64,000 bases of DNA, taken from NCBI GenBank assembly GCA_004794785.1, contig SJOL01004559.1:101181-165180 (forward strand). The letters are read 5' to 3'. Every line of letters begins with the position of its first letter. Position 1 is the stretch's first letter. Below are positions 23,301 to 36,616 of this stretch, piece after piece. Under the pieces are notes generated by a model. It saw only the letters and a list, made by a program, of their open reading frames with translations, had not been told where the DNA came from and ran no database searches. A program made the position numbers and the translations under genes. This DNA is from Opisthorchis felineus (Eukaryota > Platyhelminthes > Trematoda > Opisthorchiida > Opisthorchiidae).

Positions 23301-24285
23301 TGTTGCTTTTCCTAGATCTCAGCACCCAGTTCGTCATTGGTAGTACCCTACTGGAATAATTCCAAGCCCAAAGTCTTATTTTGGAATCAGGGCCAGCTCG
23401 GGTTCTGTGGTTTGCACAGTTGTTAGGATGATCATAGGACACAGCTATCACACTCGATTGTACTGTTAGCTAACTTTCACGTTATGCTGTATTGGGGTAG
23501 TTTCATGTTACTGTACATTTGTAACTGGAAAATTGCTTTTAGATAGTACGACGAAGCCCAGCCTGGGTCGGAATGGTCCATTAACGCACATATTAGACTC
23601 AATTTAGCGTGTCCAAAAGATCGCAAATTAGAGTAATCATCTAGTCGAATACTTTTTTTGACTACCATCTTGATGACTCTCGGTATCCTCTTCTTGCCAG
23701 ACGGCGTGTACCCTTAAACGAAGAACGCTGGGACAAACCTAAACGCGCCCCATCGTGCCCTCCAGTCGATCGCTCGAACCCAGTTTACTACGCAAACCTC
23801 ATGTTCCCCCAACCCCGGTGACTGCGCTTTTTCAATTCGTGTCATTATGCAGTGACACTTATGTATACGATCTGAAGTAAAAACGTAATTTCCTTTGATG
23901 GGCCTTAAACCTGCATTTCTTGATTCTCTGAGCAATAGTACTAGTCCAGGTTGAGTATCTGACTCAACCGCTGAACTGTATTGGTGGTGCTCGCTTACTT
24001 AATGATTACCCTTCCAACGTCTTATGCTTTCAGATTTTCTTCTGTGAACGACATTTATATAGCCACTGCGTTCAGTGACTATCGTCTCACATCAGCAGTA
24101 AAACAATCAGTAAATCATACTCATTAGTACAAAAGCAGCAGTACTGAGCCGCGAAACTACTGACCGAAATCTCTGCGGCTTGAAACCAAAACTGGCACAG
24201 TGGCCTGGTGTGAAATGATCGAGTGAAGGATGAGGTAGACATTTTCTTGATGGAACATATTCCTCGTAAGTTTGCTGGAGAATAT
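20330..24285. other. No supported gene
   Basis: Short frames on both strands, none with a motif or paired splice sites. No clear repeat was seen. Confidence 0.5.
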
Positions 24286-24289
24286 TCGG

Positions 24290-24575
24290 CATCTCACTGC
24301 CAGATTCACCCTTCTTGATCATCAGGCGGGTGCACCTCCCGGCGTTTCCACCCAAACTTATGTTCTTCTTGAGCCCCAATGGTACACAGTCGGTGAAATA
24401 CGCTCATTTGCACAATTATTTGGTTTTGGTGATATTCTACATAGCGTACAAAGTGTACCATCGGGCGGCACTGCGCAACACATTCAGTTGGAGAAGGACA
24501 ACAGGAACGAGAGCTTCAGTTGGATTCATCTGAGTTCCTCGTCACAACCAAATTAGTGTGCAAGTGAGTGCCTTA
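24290..24575. repeat. Degraded ribozyme-family element
   Basis: It keeps ACCCTTCTTGATCATCAGGCGGG (a ruined minus-strand hammerhead), then TTATGTTCTTCTTGAGCCCC, and a plus-orientation internal module (ACACATTCAGTTGGAGAAGG to AACCAAATTAGTGTGC). Confidence 0.45.
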
Positions 24576-25514
24576 CGCAATATGATGAACATTTTTTGTC
24601 GTATTTCAAGGACCGCATTTTACACTGTAAGTTGTCTGGTTTCACCAGTTTACAGGCCTTCAGTTGGTTAAACAAATCTGGTGAACAATCAGGTGTATGG
24701 TCAACTTACCGTAGGGACATACAAGCCAGAAACAACATGCGTAACAGCGAAAAATGTGTGCACCACCATGACAATTCTTCAGACGCTTGGGAGGTCTTCT
24801 CCCTTCAAAACACTCAGGTAGTGGGTCGATCATAATGCAAGAACTACCTACTGAATAGTCATTTGGACATGTTTTTCCTCACGATAAGTCGAGGAACTTA
24901 CGTGAAGTATCGGAAAGTCCTCAGTTGTGATGCCGGTGTACAACCGTAACCTTGTCTCTGACTAACATTAGAATGAATCCACTGAGAATCACTTCCAACT
25001 CGATCAAAGTCTTTGGTAGACATTCGGGATAGTAAAACCGATGAAACAACACAAATGTGCTTGGACGTTTATGTAGAACTGTACTGGCCTGTTCTCATCT
25101 TCTGATACAGCTATCATGGGTACATATTTTGGCGACACATGGATTCATCGCAGGAGATCAATGTGCGGGAATCATTTACAACAAACAGCACCTTTAGGAA
25201 TGGGACACTTTGGGTTGTTTGCTGTTGAGTGTTGATTGAGGGAGAACTGAAGAAATAATACTCAGGTTGCCTTTTCGAAACTGTTCTTTCAAAGAACAAC
25301 GATGACTAGCGAAATACACTCATTTGCATACCAATTTGGTTTTGACGGGAGGCTCACCTGGAACCCGGTTGAATCTCTCGTTTATGATGTTTTGAAGCAA
25401 CTGAATGTGCTGCACCAGGCCACCTCATGTTTCGGTTGGTACGATATTCGAAATATCGCGATACATGTATAGACGTAATCCACTACTCATAAGGTTGCTG
25501 AAAATCCTTCGACA

Positions 25515-25557
25515 GCCCACGACCGGTTTCGCCCTTCTTGGGGCTCATCAGGTAACC
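25515..25557 (-). ncRNA. Hammerhead ribozyme motif, intact core, weakened stem I
   Basis: On the minus strand: GGTTAC, CTGATGA, GCCC-CAAGAA-GGGC, GAAA, CCGGTC, GTGGGC. The catalytic core and GTC triplet match the copy at 20110-20152, but the 5' stem I strand is GGTTAC rather than GCCTAC, leaving one mismatch and two wobble pairs. It lies in the left arm of the compound element 25308-25888. Confidence 0.65.
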
Positions 25558-25795
25558 GCTGTCCCCGAGTAATATATTAAGTCTATACAATGTATTGCGA
25601 TATCTCGAATATCGTACCAACTGAAACATGAGGCGGCCTGGTGCATCACATTCAGTTGCTTAAGAACATCACAAACGAGGGATTCAGCTGGGTTCCAGGT
25701 GAGTCTCCCATAAAAACCAAATTGATATGCAAATGAGTGTATTTTTCGAGATTGGTCCAATCTGGTTTCAAGGTTAACGGAAACTCGGGGATTGC

Positions 25796-25838
25796 GCCTA
25801 CCTGATGAGCCCCAAGAAGGGCGAAACCTTTCGTGTAT
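25796..25838 (+). ncRNA. Hammerhead motif, stem III and triplet lost
   Basis: GCCTAC, CTGATGA, stem II and GAAA are perfect. ACCGGTC has become ACCTTTC and the 3' stem I strand reads GTGTAT. This destroys the cleavage context. It is the right-arm partner of the motif at 25515-25557. Confidence 0.55.
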
Positions 25839-25896
25839 TGTCGAAGAGTTTTCAACAACCTTGTGAGTAATGTATTACGTCTAAACACCGATGACT

Positions 25897-28800
25897 GTTC
25901 ACATGTTCTCATTCATCGACCTTCTAAAACACGTGTACACAGTCTAACCGCTTCAGTTCCATCTTCAAGGCCCAAGACTGTGTTGGCTGAGCCATGTGAT
26001 ACTGTTTGAATGAACTAAGATCACCTCACGGGTGTCGAGTAAGGATTGCAGGTATGCCAACAGAACCAGTCAACTGGCGTTCTGTCGGTTAGACCTCACT
26101 CCTCCAAAAAATACCGCACACGCGCTCGGTTAGGAGTGATGCAAGGGTATAAAGACTCGGTTGAGCTCTTATATGCATGCGACCGGCGGTCTAAGAACCA
26201 AACAACCCTACTTTGAACGTGCATATTAACGGATCTAAATGAAGAGGGAGCTCGTACACGCAAAAAAGCTGATTTAAGGCAGCTGCCAAACCTCTTCACA
26301 AAAACAAACGATGGAGTCATTGTGTACCTCCTTAAGTGAAACGACGGTAACACACTTAGCCGACCCGTACAGCCAGAGTTAGGTGGAAAGCAAAACGAGC
26401 ACACCTGTCAAACTGAGCAAGCCTTTATCACGCATTTGATAGTTAGTGTGGAGTCGGATGTAGAACGGTGAGTTTGTCTAGCTGATTCCACCGCGCGGGC
26501 TAATGTGCATGAATGAATTGACTGTAGTTAAGGAACAACATTTTTCCACTTTGCGTTGTGGATTTCTTGCAGTCTTGATTGGGTACTTTTATATGAGACA
26601 TGATAACTTCCCGCCTAACTGACATTAAATAATAACACTATTTTAAATGATGGGTAAAGAGTATTTCAAAACTGTGGGCAAATGCTTTTCACACATTTCT
26701 TGTTGTGATCTGCGAGGTTTTTGCTTCTTCAGGGGTATTCCATTGTGAAAAATCTTTTGCTTCTCGAGACCCATGTCCTTCAGAATGGTTGACAGGTCGC
26801 CTGCTGGGAAGGTCCATCACATTTGTTGAATAAAGTTCATTTAGATGTCCACAGCAGTGATGTTCGCAATGCATATATTCTACATTACCACTCTTCGTCT
26901 GTCCCATGCGGCCTAAAGAAAGAAGCCATGGAACCCCACTGAGGAGTAGGAAGGCACGGTGCAAAATAACGGGAGAAATAAGTGCTTTCTGCATGTCTAA
27001 CCATTCAACATATCCTTTCCTTAATCGCAATTTGAGCACACTTGCTCCGGGCGCATAATTTCAGGCGGTCGGGGTGGGGGGTTGTGTGTGGAGGTGACCA
27101 GATTGGAAGTTCTAACACCCTTCGTGTTTAGTATTACAATCCATAGATGTTTGCTTTCTAGCCGGCACATGCAATTATAGCTGTCCAGAATTGTGCGCAA
27201 ACAGTGGAGGGGTCAGTTGGTGTGTACAGGACGGGGGGAGGGAGTGGTCGATTCTGAAAGTTTGACTAATGTGTTCCATTCAAACACCCCCTTGCTCATT
27301 CAGCATGAAGATGCTGGTTGTAAGCACCGATGTCAATCATGACACAAATAAATTTTTACTGAATAACCAAAGCTAAGGGCATATGAAACATTGGCGTCAA
27401 TCAATCTATGATGTCATCAAAAAGGATTGACGGAGTTCTTAAAACATTTATTTGAGTTACAAACCAATTTAGTTTGGTGTCTTAATGAAGGACAAAACAA
27501 AATGATTGGACGTAGCTAGTTGTCGGGGCAACTGTTAACTGTGTTTGGTTGTATTACATAAGAAAACGCCTTCTTTATAAGTGAACTGCTTAGCGGAGCA
27601 TTTCGAAAGGAGTGCACGGCTTCGGCATCGACTGAAATTTCACGTGGACTCATGCAGCAAAACCGAAGCGGTGTATACATGCATATTAACTTATGATCAG
27701 CGTTCGAAGGAAATCCTGGGCTCCACTGTCGAACGTTCAATTACGGTTTTATGTCCCTTGATAATAAATGACAACATATATAGGTAAAAAGAGCGTCAAA
27801 TGTCTGCTTCATACCGGTTGGGAACGACCAGCGCTTGCAGTCTGGTCGAATTGCTAGATTCTTAGTGTTGTGAGGAGCAGCGCAGTTTGCCGTCCAATAC
27901 TAAAAAAATGGCGTTGTTACTTTTGGTTAAAGTGGATTATTTATGGAAAACTTCTCCGAAACCATCTACAGAGAATTTCGTGACTGTTCTCCTTGGTTTC
28001 ATGAAATACACTCAGTTGTAAACTAATTTGGCTTCAACGGGAGATTCGGCTGAATCCCAGCTGAAACCCTGGTTTATGATATTCAGTTTATCATATGACC
28101 AGAGATTCGGCGGATTAGTTTGCAAACGAGTGTAGTTCTTAAATTTGGGTTTAAGTAGAATATTAGGATGGAGGTAACTCGGGGACTGTGTTTACATGAT
28201 GTACCTGGCGAAGGACTGTCGAAAGGTTTTCGGCAAAAGTGAATAGCGTGGTTCGTCTAGGCTATTATTCTTGGCTTAGTTCAACAGTACTGGCCGTATC
28301 TTGTGCACAGATACTCCACTGTCCAGCCTTGAAACCGGTCTGCGATAATACTCCTTACTTCGACCAACCGCTTCCAAAGTTCACCGCGGTATCCAACATT
28401 TGACACAAAACAAACTAAGCAAACAGATCTAGCTGTCAGCCGTAATTTTAACACACAGAAGGTTCTTCACCAGTATACCTCTCTTGGTCAAACCGATGAT
28501 ATCAGGACAGGTTTTAGATTGTGACGCTGCCTTCTTATTCCTCACGCCTGAAGGCCTGATATTATGGTACTGGTCAAACTGGGCGTCGTACCGTATCGAT
28601 ACGAAGACTCATTAGGCTTGCAGGCACAACGTACATCAGTGCTGGTACATCGTCTATTGCACTGTATGAATGAATCACTCCGGATGACCAAGGGAGCTCT
28701 AGATACGAATTCGACATATTTGTATTCGTGCAGAGTGTCATCCCGATATCGTCAGCGGAGACAGTAGGGTATAATGACACCTTTTCCCTGTGAGGTGTGC

Positions 28801-31800
28801 TTCCGGATGTTATGGACCTGTATTTTAGAGGAAATATAGACTGACTGATTATCTTCCATCGTCCGTCAGAGCTGTCAACTGTAAAACCAGGTGAAATGAG
28901 ACAGAATGCTGATATTTTTGCTGTAGACTTCGTAAGCACAGTGAAGAAATACCTGTTGTGTTTTGCTACCTCGAAGGCACGAGTATGTTATATTTAGTGA
29001 CAAACATTGTTAGCAGGGTATTCATGACGGTAACAATGACGCAAGGGTATGCTACGGGTGAAAGTTTTGTTGCAGTGGACCAGGAAAGGGTGTACGGTTG
29101 GTTTTCAAACCCAGCGGCTGTTCCTGTAGAAGTGCCCTTAGTTGATGAACGTCATGAATGGTTGCTATATGTGTATCGCATTCGGTCACGTTCGCTCAAA
29201 AATATCATGATGATTTGCCAATGTTATCGTCTTTCCTTTAGGCACAGTATGTTCAGTATCATTCACCACGGATTTGTGTGAATCCACGCAACTTCCTTCT
29301 ATGATCAAACAAAGTAGGCAGTAAAATCGTACTAAGTGGTTCACTTAGGGATTTTTGGAAAGTTCTTGGGTACCCTTAACTATCTCACCTTTTCACATTA
29401 ATTCAACAATTTCTGACTTGTTCGTCGGCAAAACTACTAAAGATATTATGGATTTGTCGAAAAAAATGCGCAAAATCCTATTTTCAACTTGACTACGTGA
29501 AGCCTAGATTCATCTTTCTCATTTCACTGTAAAGGGTTACACTTGCTGAGTCGAAATTTGCCTGACGGTTAGCGATTTTGCTGTGGGAATTTTTCGCTCA
29601 GGCATGCGGACAAATTTGACCGCAGTGACCGTGGCTGAATTGACTTTCCCGGTTGTGTTATCTATAAACTAGACGGGTGTCGCTCCGGAAGAATGAATTA
29701 TACGAATACGCGCTTCTTTAACTGCTTCCTATTCGACCAAACTACTGGTGACAATCTCGTAAAGTAATGGGCGTTTTTTCAAACGAAAAGTGACTGCAGG
29801 TCAGCATCTGAGAGCATGGAAACAGTTGACACTCAGTGACCTCAGTTTTGACTTGAACCCGTGAAACTCCCCGTTACTTGGTACATGGATTTATCCTATC
29901 TTCACGGGGACCTTGGGATATTCTTGCAGCTAGGTTTTGATATAGAGGTTACCTCACTGAAGATATTTTTAGTGCATCAAAATTTAATGTCAAGGTTGCT
30001 TTAAAGCTCTCATTTTCGAGAGCGATTCCTGGTACGAGTTCGTCAGGTCTCCTCCTATTATTATTCCAGTAGACAACAAGGATCTGGATAAAAACAGGGG
30101 GTACCTCAGCGGGGCTGAGATAAAAGACATAGCAGTTTGGCCCTTTACATCAGGTCGATAGAGGGTTTAACCGAAACCCCAATTTATGTCGTTATTGCTT
30201 TGAGACAACAGCACTTCAGAATCACTAGAGAATGCACCTAAGTAGGTGCGGATGCGTGACAGCTATTTGGTTGTATGTGTACATTAACCGAATTGCACGT
30301 CAGTCACCATCAGTCCGAATGTGGAGTGCTCAACTCCTATCCTGGATCTTCCCCATGACCTTCATGCTGTCACTGCTGCTGACTCTCCCTAGGGCTTCAA
30401 CGACTGTATGGAACACCCTGGTAAAATTGAAATTCCCCGAAAATACGACTGCAGAGACTCATTTTGTGCTAATCCTAAAGCTCGCGATAGAAATGTGACT
30501 TGGATGTTGCGTGCTCCATCATCAACTAACCGCAGGTGTTGAGATTAGTTGTCAGTACATTGTTTCATCTACATCACGACCCACCCTCCAGTGACATCAT
30601 CTATATAACGACCTTTTGGCTGTAAAGGGCATCCACAAATGTTAAAGAATTCGTGTCTCCATATTGCCAGTACCTGTATAATACAGCCCAATTTGGTTTT
30701 AACTTCGTAGTCGCAATGAAGAGACAGCATTGTGGGCAAAGTTTCCAGTAGGTGGAAAGGTGCTTTTCGATCGTGTGAAGCAACGCTTAAATTCCAACAC
30801 AGAAGATTATCTGGCCGTGCAGTCATTTCATAGCCTAATCGAAAACCTAACCCAGAGAGTGCATTATATCCAGTGTCTCAGCTAATGGCTACCCGTTAGA
30901 TTTCTGACGAAAATAGTGATTGTGTTCCCCCTTGGTCTCAAGGATGACAACCGTGGTCAAAAGTACTCTGTCTGGAGATCCTTCACTGGCAAGACAAATA
31001 TATATGATATGAAAAGCAACGAACTTCAATGCTCTATGTTCACTAATTTAGGGTATAATACAACTAATGATTCGGCTTTCATTTTCTATGACAACGATTT
31101 GGCTGCAATGCGGATTGCTTAGGTGGAAAAGGCTACCAGGTTATGAGTGACCTAACGCACAGGATATATCTACCGACTGGTGGTTCCACACCGACTCATC
31201 CTGAATAGCCTATCTACTTAGAGTAGATCCCAAATGTTCGTTTTGTAAGCTTCTTCCAATAAAAGTCATTTTCAGAGTGCCACCTGGAAAGTGAAAGTCA
31301 ATAGCTCGGTACACAATTATTGTGACAATTCATAAGTCACCAATTAGCTATCGGCTGAGTACGCAGAAGGGCACTTAAAGGAGAGGAAACATGCGCAAAA
31401 CCTCTACTGATACGGAGAATTTGATTTTCCATTTATAATCATCGGGTGCGTTCCTACTTGGATGGATGTGAATCGCTCTTACATTTACGCTAGGAGCTAT
31501 AGACTGGTAGCCGGCTTATAGTGTCAGGCTTGTACTGACTGCATTTCAGTGAGTTGCAAATGGGGAAACAGCCACAACAGAGACCAAGTGCAGTTCTGCT
31601 GTTAAACAGAATTCGGCGGCCATAACTAAAGCGCCATTATGTGGTTTGCTTGCGTTGTTCCTATAATCGACCACCTAAAAATCAATGAGAACAGTCTTGC
31701 CTGGACTTTGAAAGGTTAGTTCCAAATGTGCACCTTGGAGGCTAATAGAAGCCAAACAATATAAAAATCGAGTAAAATTCAGGAAAGATACCTACTCAAC

Positions 31801-32860
31801 TTGCAGCTAAATGGAGAGGCTGATATTGGGCTTTCGATGAGTCCCGAGTACTCTGGTCAATACCACTTATAGAGAAGAATTCAAAGCTTATTTCTAGGTC
31901 AGCCTCCGTAAAATTTTCAACTAGGGTGTGGACTTCGGCTGGCTTGAATACAAACCTAAGCATCTCTTTCTGTCTGCATGTTGTCAACACCAATGTCAAG
32001 AATATTAGACTTGGCTACAATGATCAGATGCCATGGAAAAGAATTTATGGTCAAGTTCGAGCTTTGAAAGACTTTGCGCTCTATAGCAAAACCCCTGCTT
32101 CAGCTGCATGAATTGTGTGGAGCACGTATCCTGGGTTAACTAAGAGAAAGTACTTGAGAGGAAAAGCGGGCGGCCATATCATCATTTAGGGATGATTAGC
32201 TTGGAGGTTTTGATGTTTTTTGTATCAGGATGATTGACGTTTTACTAGGCCTTGAAATGAAGAGAAGCAGCCTTGTAAGGGATTATAAAATTTTAGTGTG
32301 CATAACATAGATTCTCAACTAAAGCGACCTAGGTGGAGCCCTAAAAAGCATCCATTCCGTACAAGATCTGGACCATGCTTGAGTGAAGCAGCCAATGAAG
32401 AATTTTACCTGTCACCTGTGTGGATCGGCCTGTCAGCCTGGTAACAATGCTCCACACAGGTGTTTACGTTGGAATGGAGAGAGCCCTGATGTGGATCATT
32501 AAAAAGGATTTGTCCCTTTCGGAACGTTGGCAACCACAAGATGCTGTTTGTTCAACACTCGAGCGGTTAAGTGCTCTTCCGGAGCTAATCCTTTTGAATG
32601 GTGTTTTCTTGTGCCAAACAGCCAAACATAATGCTTTGGATAGCCTCCAAAACGTGCTAGCTTGAAAAAGAGGAATTCTTTCAACTCGGTTCGTTGGCTG
32701 ACGGCAAAGGAATCAACATTGTCAAGATTTGACCAGTAAACTTCCTGAATGTTTATTTCTTTCTTGAATCTCAATCCTAAACTTGATCGTCCTAAAAAAA
32801 GTACCTACAGTTTTTGAGGGATGCACATAATTCATAATGATGATGAAAACGTATTGATCT
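25897..32860. other. No supported gene
   Basis: Several frames of 100-121 codons (26689-27039 minus, 28574-28939 minus, 28958-29281 plus) lack recognisable domains. The only repeat seen is at 27995-28235. Confidence 0.45.
27995..28235 (+). repeat. Degraded simple ribozyme-family element
   Basis: The module order matches 9933-10186: ATGAAATACACTCAGTTG, an inverted counterpart near 28125, AACTCGGGGACTG and then a deleted hammerhead (ACATGATG followed by GGCGAAGGACTGTCGAAAG). Confidence 0.45.
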
Positions 32861-32864
32861 GTTG

Positions 32865-33046
32865 ATAGTTGATCAGGTGGCCGTTTATCTGTTTGCCGAG
32901 CTTCACAGTTGACTTGCAGACGTTTCGTTATTATTCGTCCAGGCATAATGATTGTGCACCGACGATGTCTCCTCGAATGGTGACAAAACGTCTGCAAGTT
33001 AACTACCAGGCTGGGCGAATAGATCAACAACCACGTGATCAACTAC
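32865..33046. repeat. Foldback element, GTTGATCAGGTGGC family
   Basis: The arms, about 32865-32931 and 32985-33046, are inverted copies: TAGTTGATCAGGTGG against CCACGTGATCAACTA, and ACTTGCAGACGTTT against AAACGTCTGCAAGT. The central 50-base spacer has no coding content. The opposing 106- and 75-codon frames here are by-products of the palindrome. Confidence 0.6.
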
Positions 33047-33404
33047 CAATGTATGCATCCGAGCTACTAACATTCCGCCACGTCACCAGATACTGAGCTG
33101 ACTCTTCGCCGAATCCAAACTACTTCGTGCTATCTGCCTCTGACAACTTCTAGGAAGTGCATCTAACATTCAGACTTCGGAGTAAGAAAAACATCGCATA
33201 AATATCTTATGTATCAAATTTTCATAGTGATACAGCGAGCGTACGCCCATATACGGAAATCCGACAGTTATTTACTGCCAGACCGTCAACCAGCGGAACT
33301 TAACCGATGGATTTTCACCCAGAAAGTTGTCTTTTATTTGTATGGCCGTTGGAAAAACAAGCGCTTAATATCTGCTGCAGTTGAGGTCAATGGGCAGTTC
33401 ATGC

Positions 33405-33560
33405 TGAACGGCCGAGAAACACTCAAAAGCTGTTTTATCCTTATGAAAAATCGTTATCAGTGCAAATTTCATGAAGTTCTGAGGTGATTCAAAGCTCGGA
33501 GGTTTGAACCCTCTAACCACTGCTAGTGGTGGAACCTTTCGGCGAAGAGTAGCTGGTCGG
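33405..33560 (-). repeat. SINE-like repeat, family A, diverged
   Basis: On the minus strand it has GGGTTCAAACCTC (box B-like) followed by a body ending AAAACAGCTTTTGAGTG and TTTCTCGG, matching the family body at 60222-60362. Confidence 0.45.
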
Positions 33561-33734
33561 TAAAATGATTAAGCCAGACTTACACAGAATGCAGCGCCGT
33601 TTACCTTTCATTCAGGTAAATCACATCACGTTGCTACGTGTTGACTGGTTCCTCAGTTAACGATTTCTCGGATGTTTACCTCCTTGCTTGGTCGAAAGAG
33701 GAGTGGCGTTATGTCCGATCCAAGTGTAATTTCA

Positions 33735-33900
33735 TCAGACTGCTGACCAGCCACTCGTCACCAAACGGTACAGCCTTCAACGGCTAGCCGGACAGTTGTG
33801 GATATGAATCCCTCTGAAAGTCAGTGAAATGCATACTGCTGATGATTTTCAGCGTGGGTGAAACAACTGTCAAGTGTTTCTTGGCTTTTCAGGATGGTAT
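33735..33900 (+). repeat. SINE-like repeat, family A
   Basis: Matches 13945-14105 in order: AGCCACTCGTCACC, CGGCTAGCCGGACAG, TGATGATTTTCAGCGTGGGTG, AAACAACTGTCAAGTG and TTCTTGGCTTTTCA. The similarity also covers about 25 bases upstream (TTATGTCCGATCCAAG against TCATGTCCTGTCCAAG), so the unit is longer than the tRNA part. Confidence 0.5.
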
Positions 33901-35154
33901 CTCGATTAAAGCATTAAAATCTCTTTATGCTGATATGAGACAATGACTTTCAAATCTCATTTGGTCACAGGAGGGAAGATCCTCCAGTTGACTGAGGTCT
34001 AGACATTAATGCGTCTTCGTCCGGGTCTACTCAGCTATGTCAGGTTTGTGGAAGCCTGAATTCAACGGATTCACTTTTGTACAAACCATAATCTACTTTG
34101 CTCCCCGAGGTGTGAGTTGTCCAAAACACATAAATATGGAGTGGATATGCAACATGTTCTTGATAGCTTTGATACGCCCTGTAAGGCAGTGCACCTCAAC
34201 TATGGACAGCTCAATTCTCAAGAGATGTGTGCCCTAAACTTTGCAAATATCCAACCAGTTTCGAAAGTGTCCTATCTGATCCCAAGTGTGAGCAGTCTGA
34301 TAATACTCAAACTCAATTCTCAATGAATACCATGTTCCACACTTTCACAATAAAGGATACCGCTTATAGGAAACACCTATTCCAGCCCCAGCTTTAGGGT
34401 AAGAAGCAGAAGTTGCTTCTCAAAACTCACCTGGAGGCAGTCCGGTACTAAGAAGACCAAGTATCCTGAACTTAGCGGATTTGAAATTGTACTGGAAAGG
34501 TTACGACTGGGAGCTGGAAGCCGAATCACAGATGCACTGGTGTTTAAAGTTTATGGCAGATTTTTTTGTCAACCCATGTTTTTCTGGAGAGTGAGAACAA
34601 AAGGGCATAGCTTTCTTTTATAAGTGTTTGAAATTTGTACCCAGCCTTGACCTGTTGCGTGTACGGAACTTAACTTTTTCATGAAAAAGTATTCCGTGAA
34701 TTGAAACCAACGGGTTTTCCTGATAGCTAGCAAAATTTCACGGTTGACTAAGAACTTGGAAACAGACCTGACAGGAATTTACTAGTGAGTGGATATGATG
34801 TTATGATGCTCATTTGGAAGTGGGTTTTACGTAGTATTTCGGACACTCCTTGGGGCACTTGAGGTTGATTACGGATCGCTTCTGAGATTTCTGTTGGGTC
34901 TGCTAAGGAATTCCATTATCATACCTTACTAGAAAGTGCCGGGATGTTCCACTGTAAAAAAAGACATGTTAGGATCAGCCAGAACAACTTCTTTGTTCCG
35001 ACCTGGGGTGCTTCACGTCGTCAAATGCTGAACCGTTCGGGAATTTATTTCCTCGGTTTTATTTAGCAGGTGAATCTGGCCCTATCTATGGTACAGAGTT
35101 TCATGTGTGATCTCTGAAATATATAGAAATATTGGTGGCCTGAGTGCGCTAATT

Positions 35155-35325
35155 GGTTGTAGATCAAGTGGCCGCTGATCTATTCCGTGAGCTCGGCATT
35201 TTGCTTACGGAACTTTCGAGGGGACAACATCGGTGTGCAGATGATGATGATGCACACTGATGATGTCCCTTCAAAATGTTTGCTCAAGCTCAGCGAACAG
35301 ATCAACAGTTACCTGATCCACAACC
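35155..35325. repeat. Foldback element, GTTGATCAGGTGGC family
   Basis: GGTTGTAGATCAAGTGGC at the left pairs with GTTACCTGATCCACAACC at the right. Inner arms continue (GAGGGGACAACATC with GATGTCCCTTC), down to a small hairpin with TGTGCAGATGATGATGATGC. Confidence 0.55.
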
Positions 35326-35329
35326 AAAT

Positions 35330-36460
35330 AAGTAGTCTTATTCATCAAACTTCTTTTGTATTAGAATTATACGGAAATGAGTTCATCTTCGTATGCAAAT
35401 CTTTGATCAAGAGTCTAGAAATGAAATACTCTAACACACAGCACAGGAAATGAAAATAACTATGGATTTCCGATGAAGGCATAGCAATAGTGTAGATGTG
35501 AATCGAGATGATTTTTCACTTACCTGACATTTTCTGATAATCATCTTTTATGCGAAATTCCTCGGCAAAAAAGCCTGTTCTGATAGTTTGCCAAGACAAA
35601 AGTTATGAACTCAGTCACAATTATACTCCAATAAATTTCCAGGACCCAGCATGCAGATGACACATATGGTCAAACGAGAAGAACAGGAAAAATTCCAGAA
35701 GACCCGATTTCGCATTTTGGTGAGCAAGTCTCCCACATTTTTTATCGAGTATTGCCCCAGATAATGTGTTCTATAACACTCCCAGTATAGCACTTTTATT
35801 TAAAACCGAAGTAACGTTTTAGAAAGTCCTAGTTTCTAGAGTATTCAAGTGAAATACACGTTTACCGAATCTTGTGTAGAGTCTCGAGCTACGAGAAATT
35901 GTCACACTTCCGTGGGGTTATCCGAGCGTCATTCACCAACTTGATGAACAGGTCTTTTTTAGTGTCATTTCAAGACAGCTTGGCAGGTTGGTGTTAAAAT
36001 TCTGGATTTAATTATCATTTGGTGGGCCCAGAATCCCTCTTAACAAGGAAGCGCGTTTAATTTGATATACACGCAATTCTTTAAAATGTTTTCACCATGA
36101 CAAATGTGGCCTTTATAAATCGGAACAGACTTCAAACTAGATATATTTAAATCGCAGATTATTCTGCTCAGGTTAAATAATTTTCCCAAAATGATGAACC
36201 AGCATATAATGCGCTTTGTCTACTACGGTCGTGTCTTCTACGACGACTCACGTTTCCTCTTGAAAATAAAATATTTCGTTAGAACACAAATTTTACTGTT
36301 TCAAAAAACTCCCACTATGTCAAATAAGAAACCACTGACGTTGGCCGGTCTGAAAACCTCGTCGCGTTTATTGTATTATGAATTTTTCGCCCACAATTCT
36401 AAATTGAGTTAACACTGGAGTCCCTTGACTGCCAGGCGTAGGACGGCAGTGTTGCGTCAA
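35330..36460. other. Region upstream of the kinase gene, nothing recognised
   Basis: AT-rich with short frames only. Regulatory sequence for the kinase could lie here but no specific site stands out. Confidence 0.45.
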
Positions 36461-36466
36461 CCCGAC

Positions 36467-36526
36467 CACGTGATCCTACCAAGCCGAATCGATCAGAACG
36501 GCCTTGCTTTGCTGGCGCTATTTAAA
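36467..36526 (+). promoter_or_regulatory. Possible core promoter of the kinase gene
   Basis: A TATTTAAA box lies at 36519-36526, about 90 bases before the start ATG, and an E-box CACGTG at 36467-36472. The local DNA is more GC-rich than the AT-rich stretch before it. Flatworm messages are often trans-spliced, so this could equally be 5' untranslated or outron sequence. No initiator was identified. Confidence 0.25.
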
Positions 36527-36616
36527 TGTCTTGCAGCCCCTGGGGTCTGGCGAATGTAACAAAACATGAATCCGGCTAGATGAGCGCTCGATTTCTTACG
36601 GGAAGACAAAGTCATC

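Larger units (their letters stand above)
25308..25888. mobile_element. 581-bp compound element with nested inverted repeats
   Basis: Two inverted pairs interlock: 25309-25474 with 25581-25748 (internal module) and 25466-25569 with 25784-25887 (ribozyme arms). CGATGACT flanks both sides (25300-25307 and 25889-25896), extending to 11 bases with one mismatch. It has the same module order as 8386-8846 plus an extra inverted internal module. Confidence 0.65.

Noticed and set aside
35230..35265. ATGATGATGATG-containing short repeat as a CRISPR-like or microsatellite feature
   Set aside because: It is the loop-proximal part of the foldback element at 35155-35325; there are no regularly spaced repeats.
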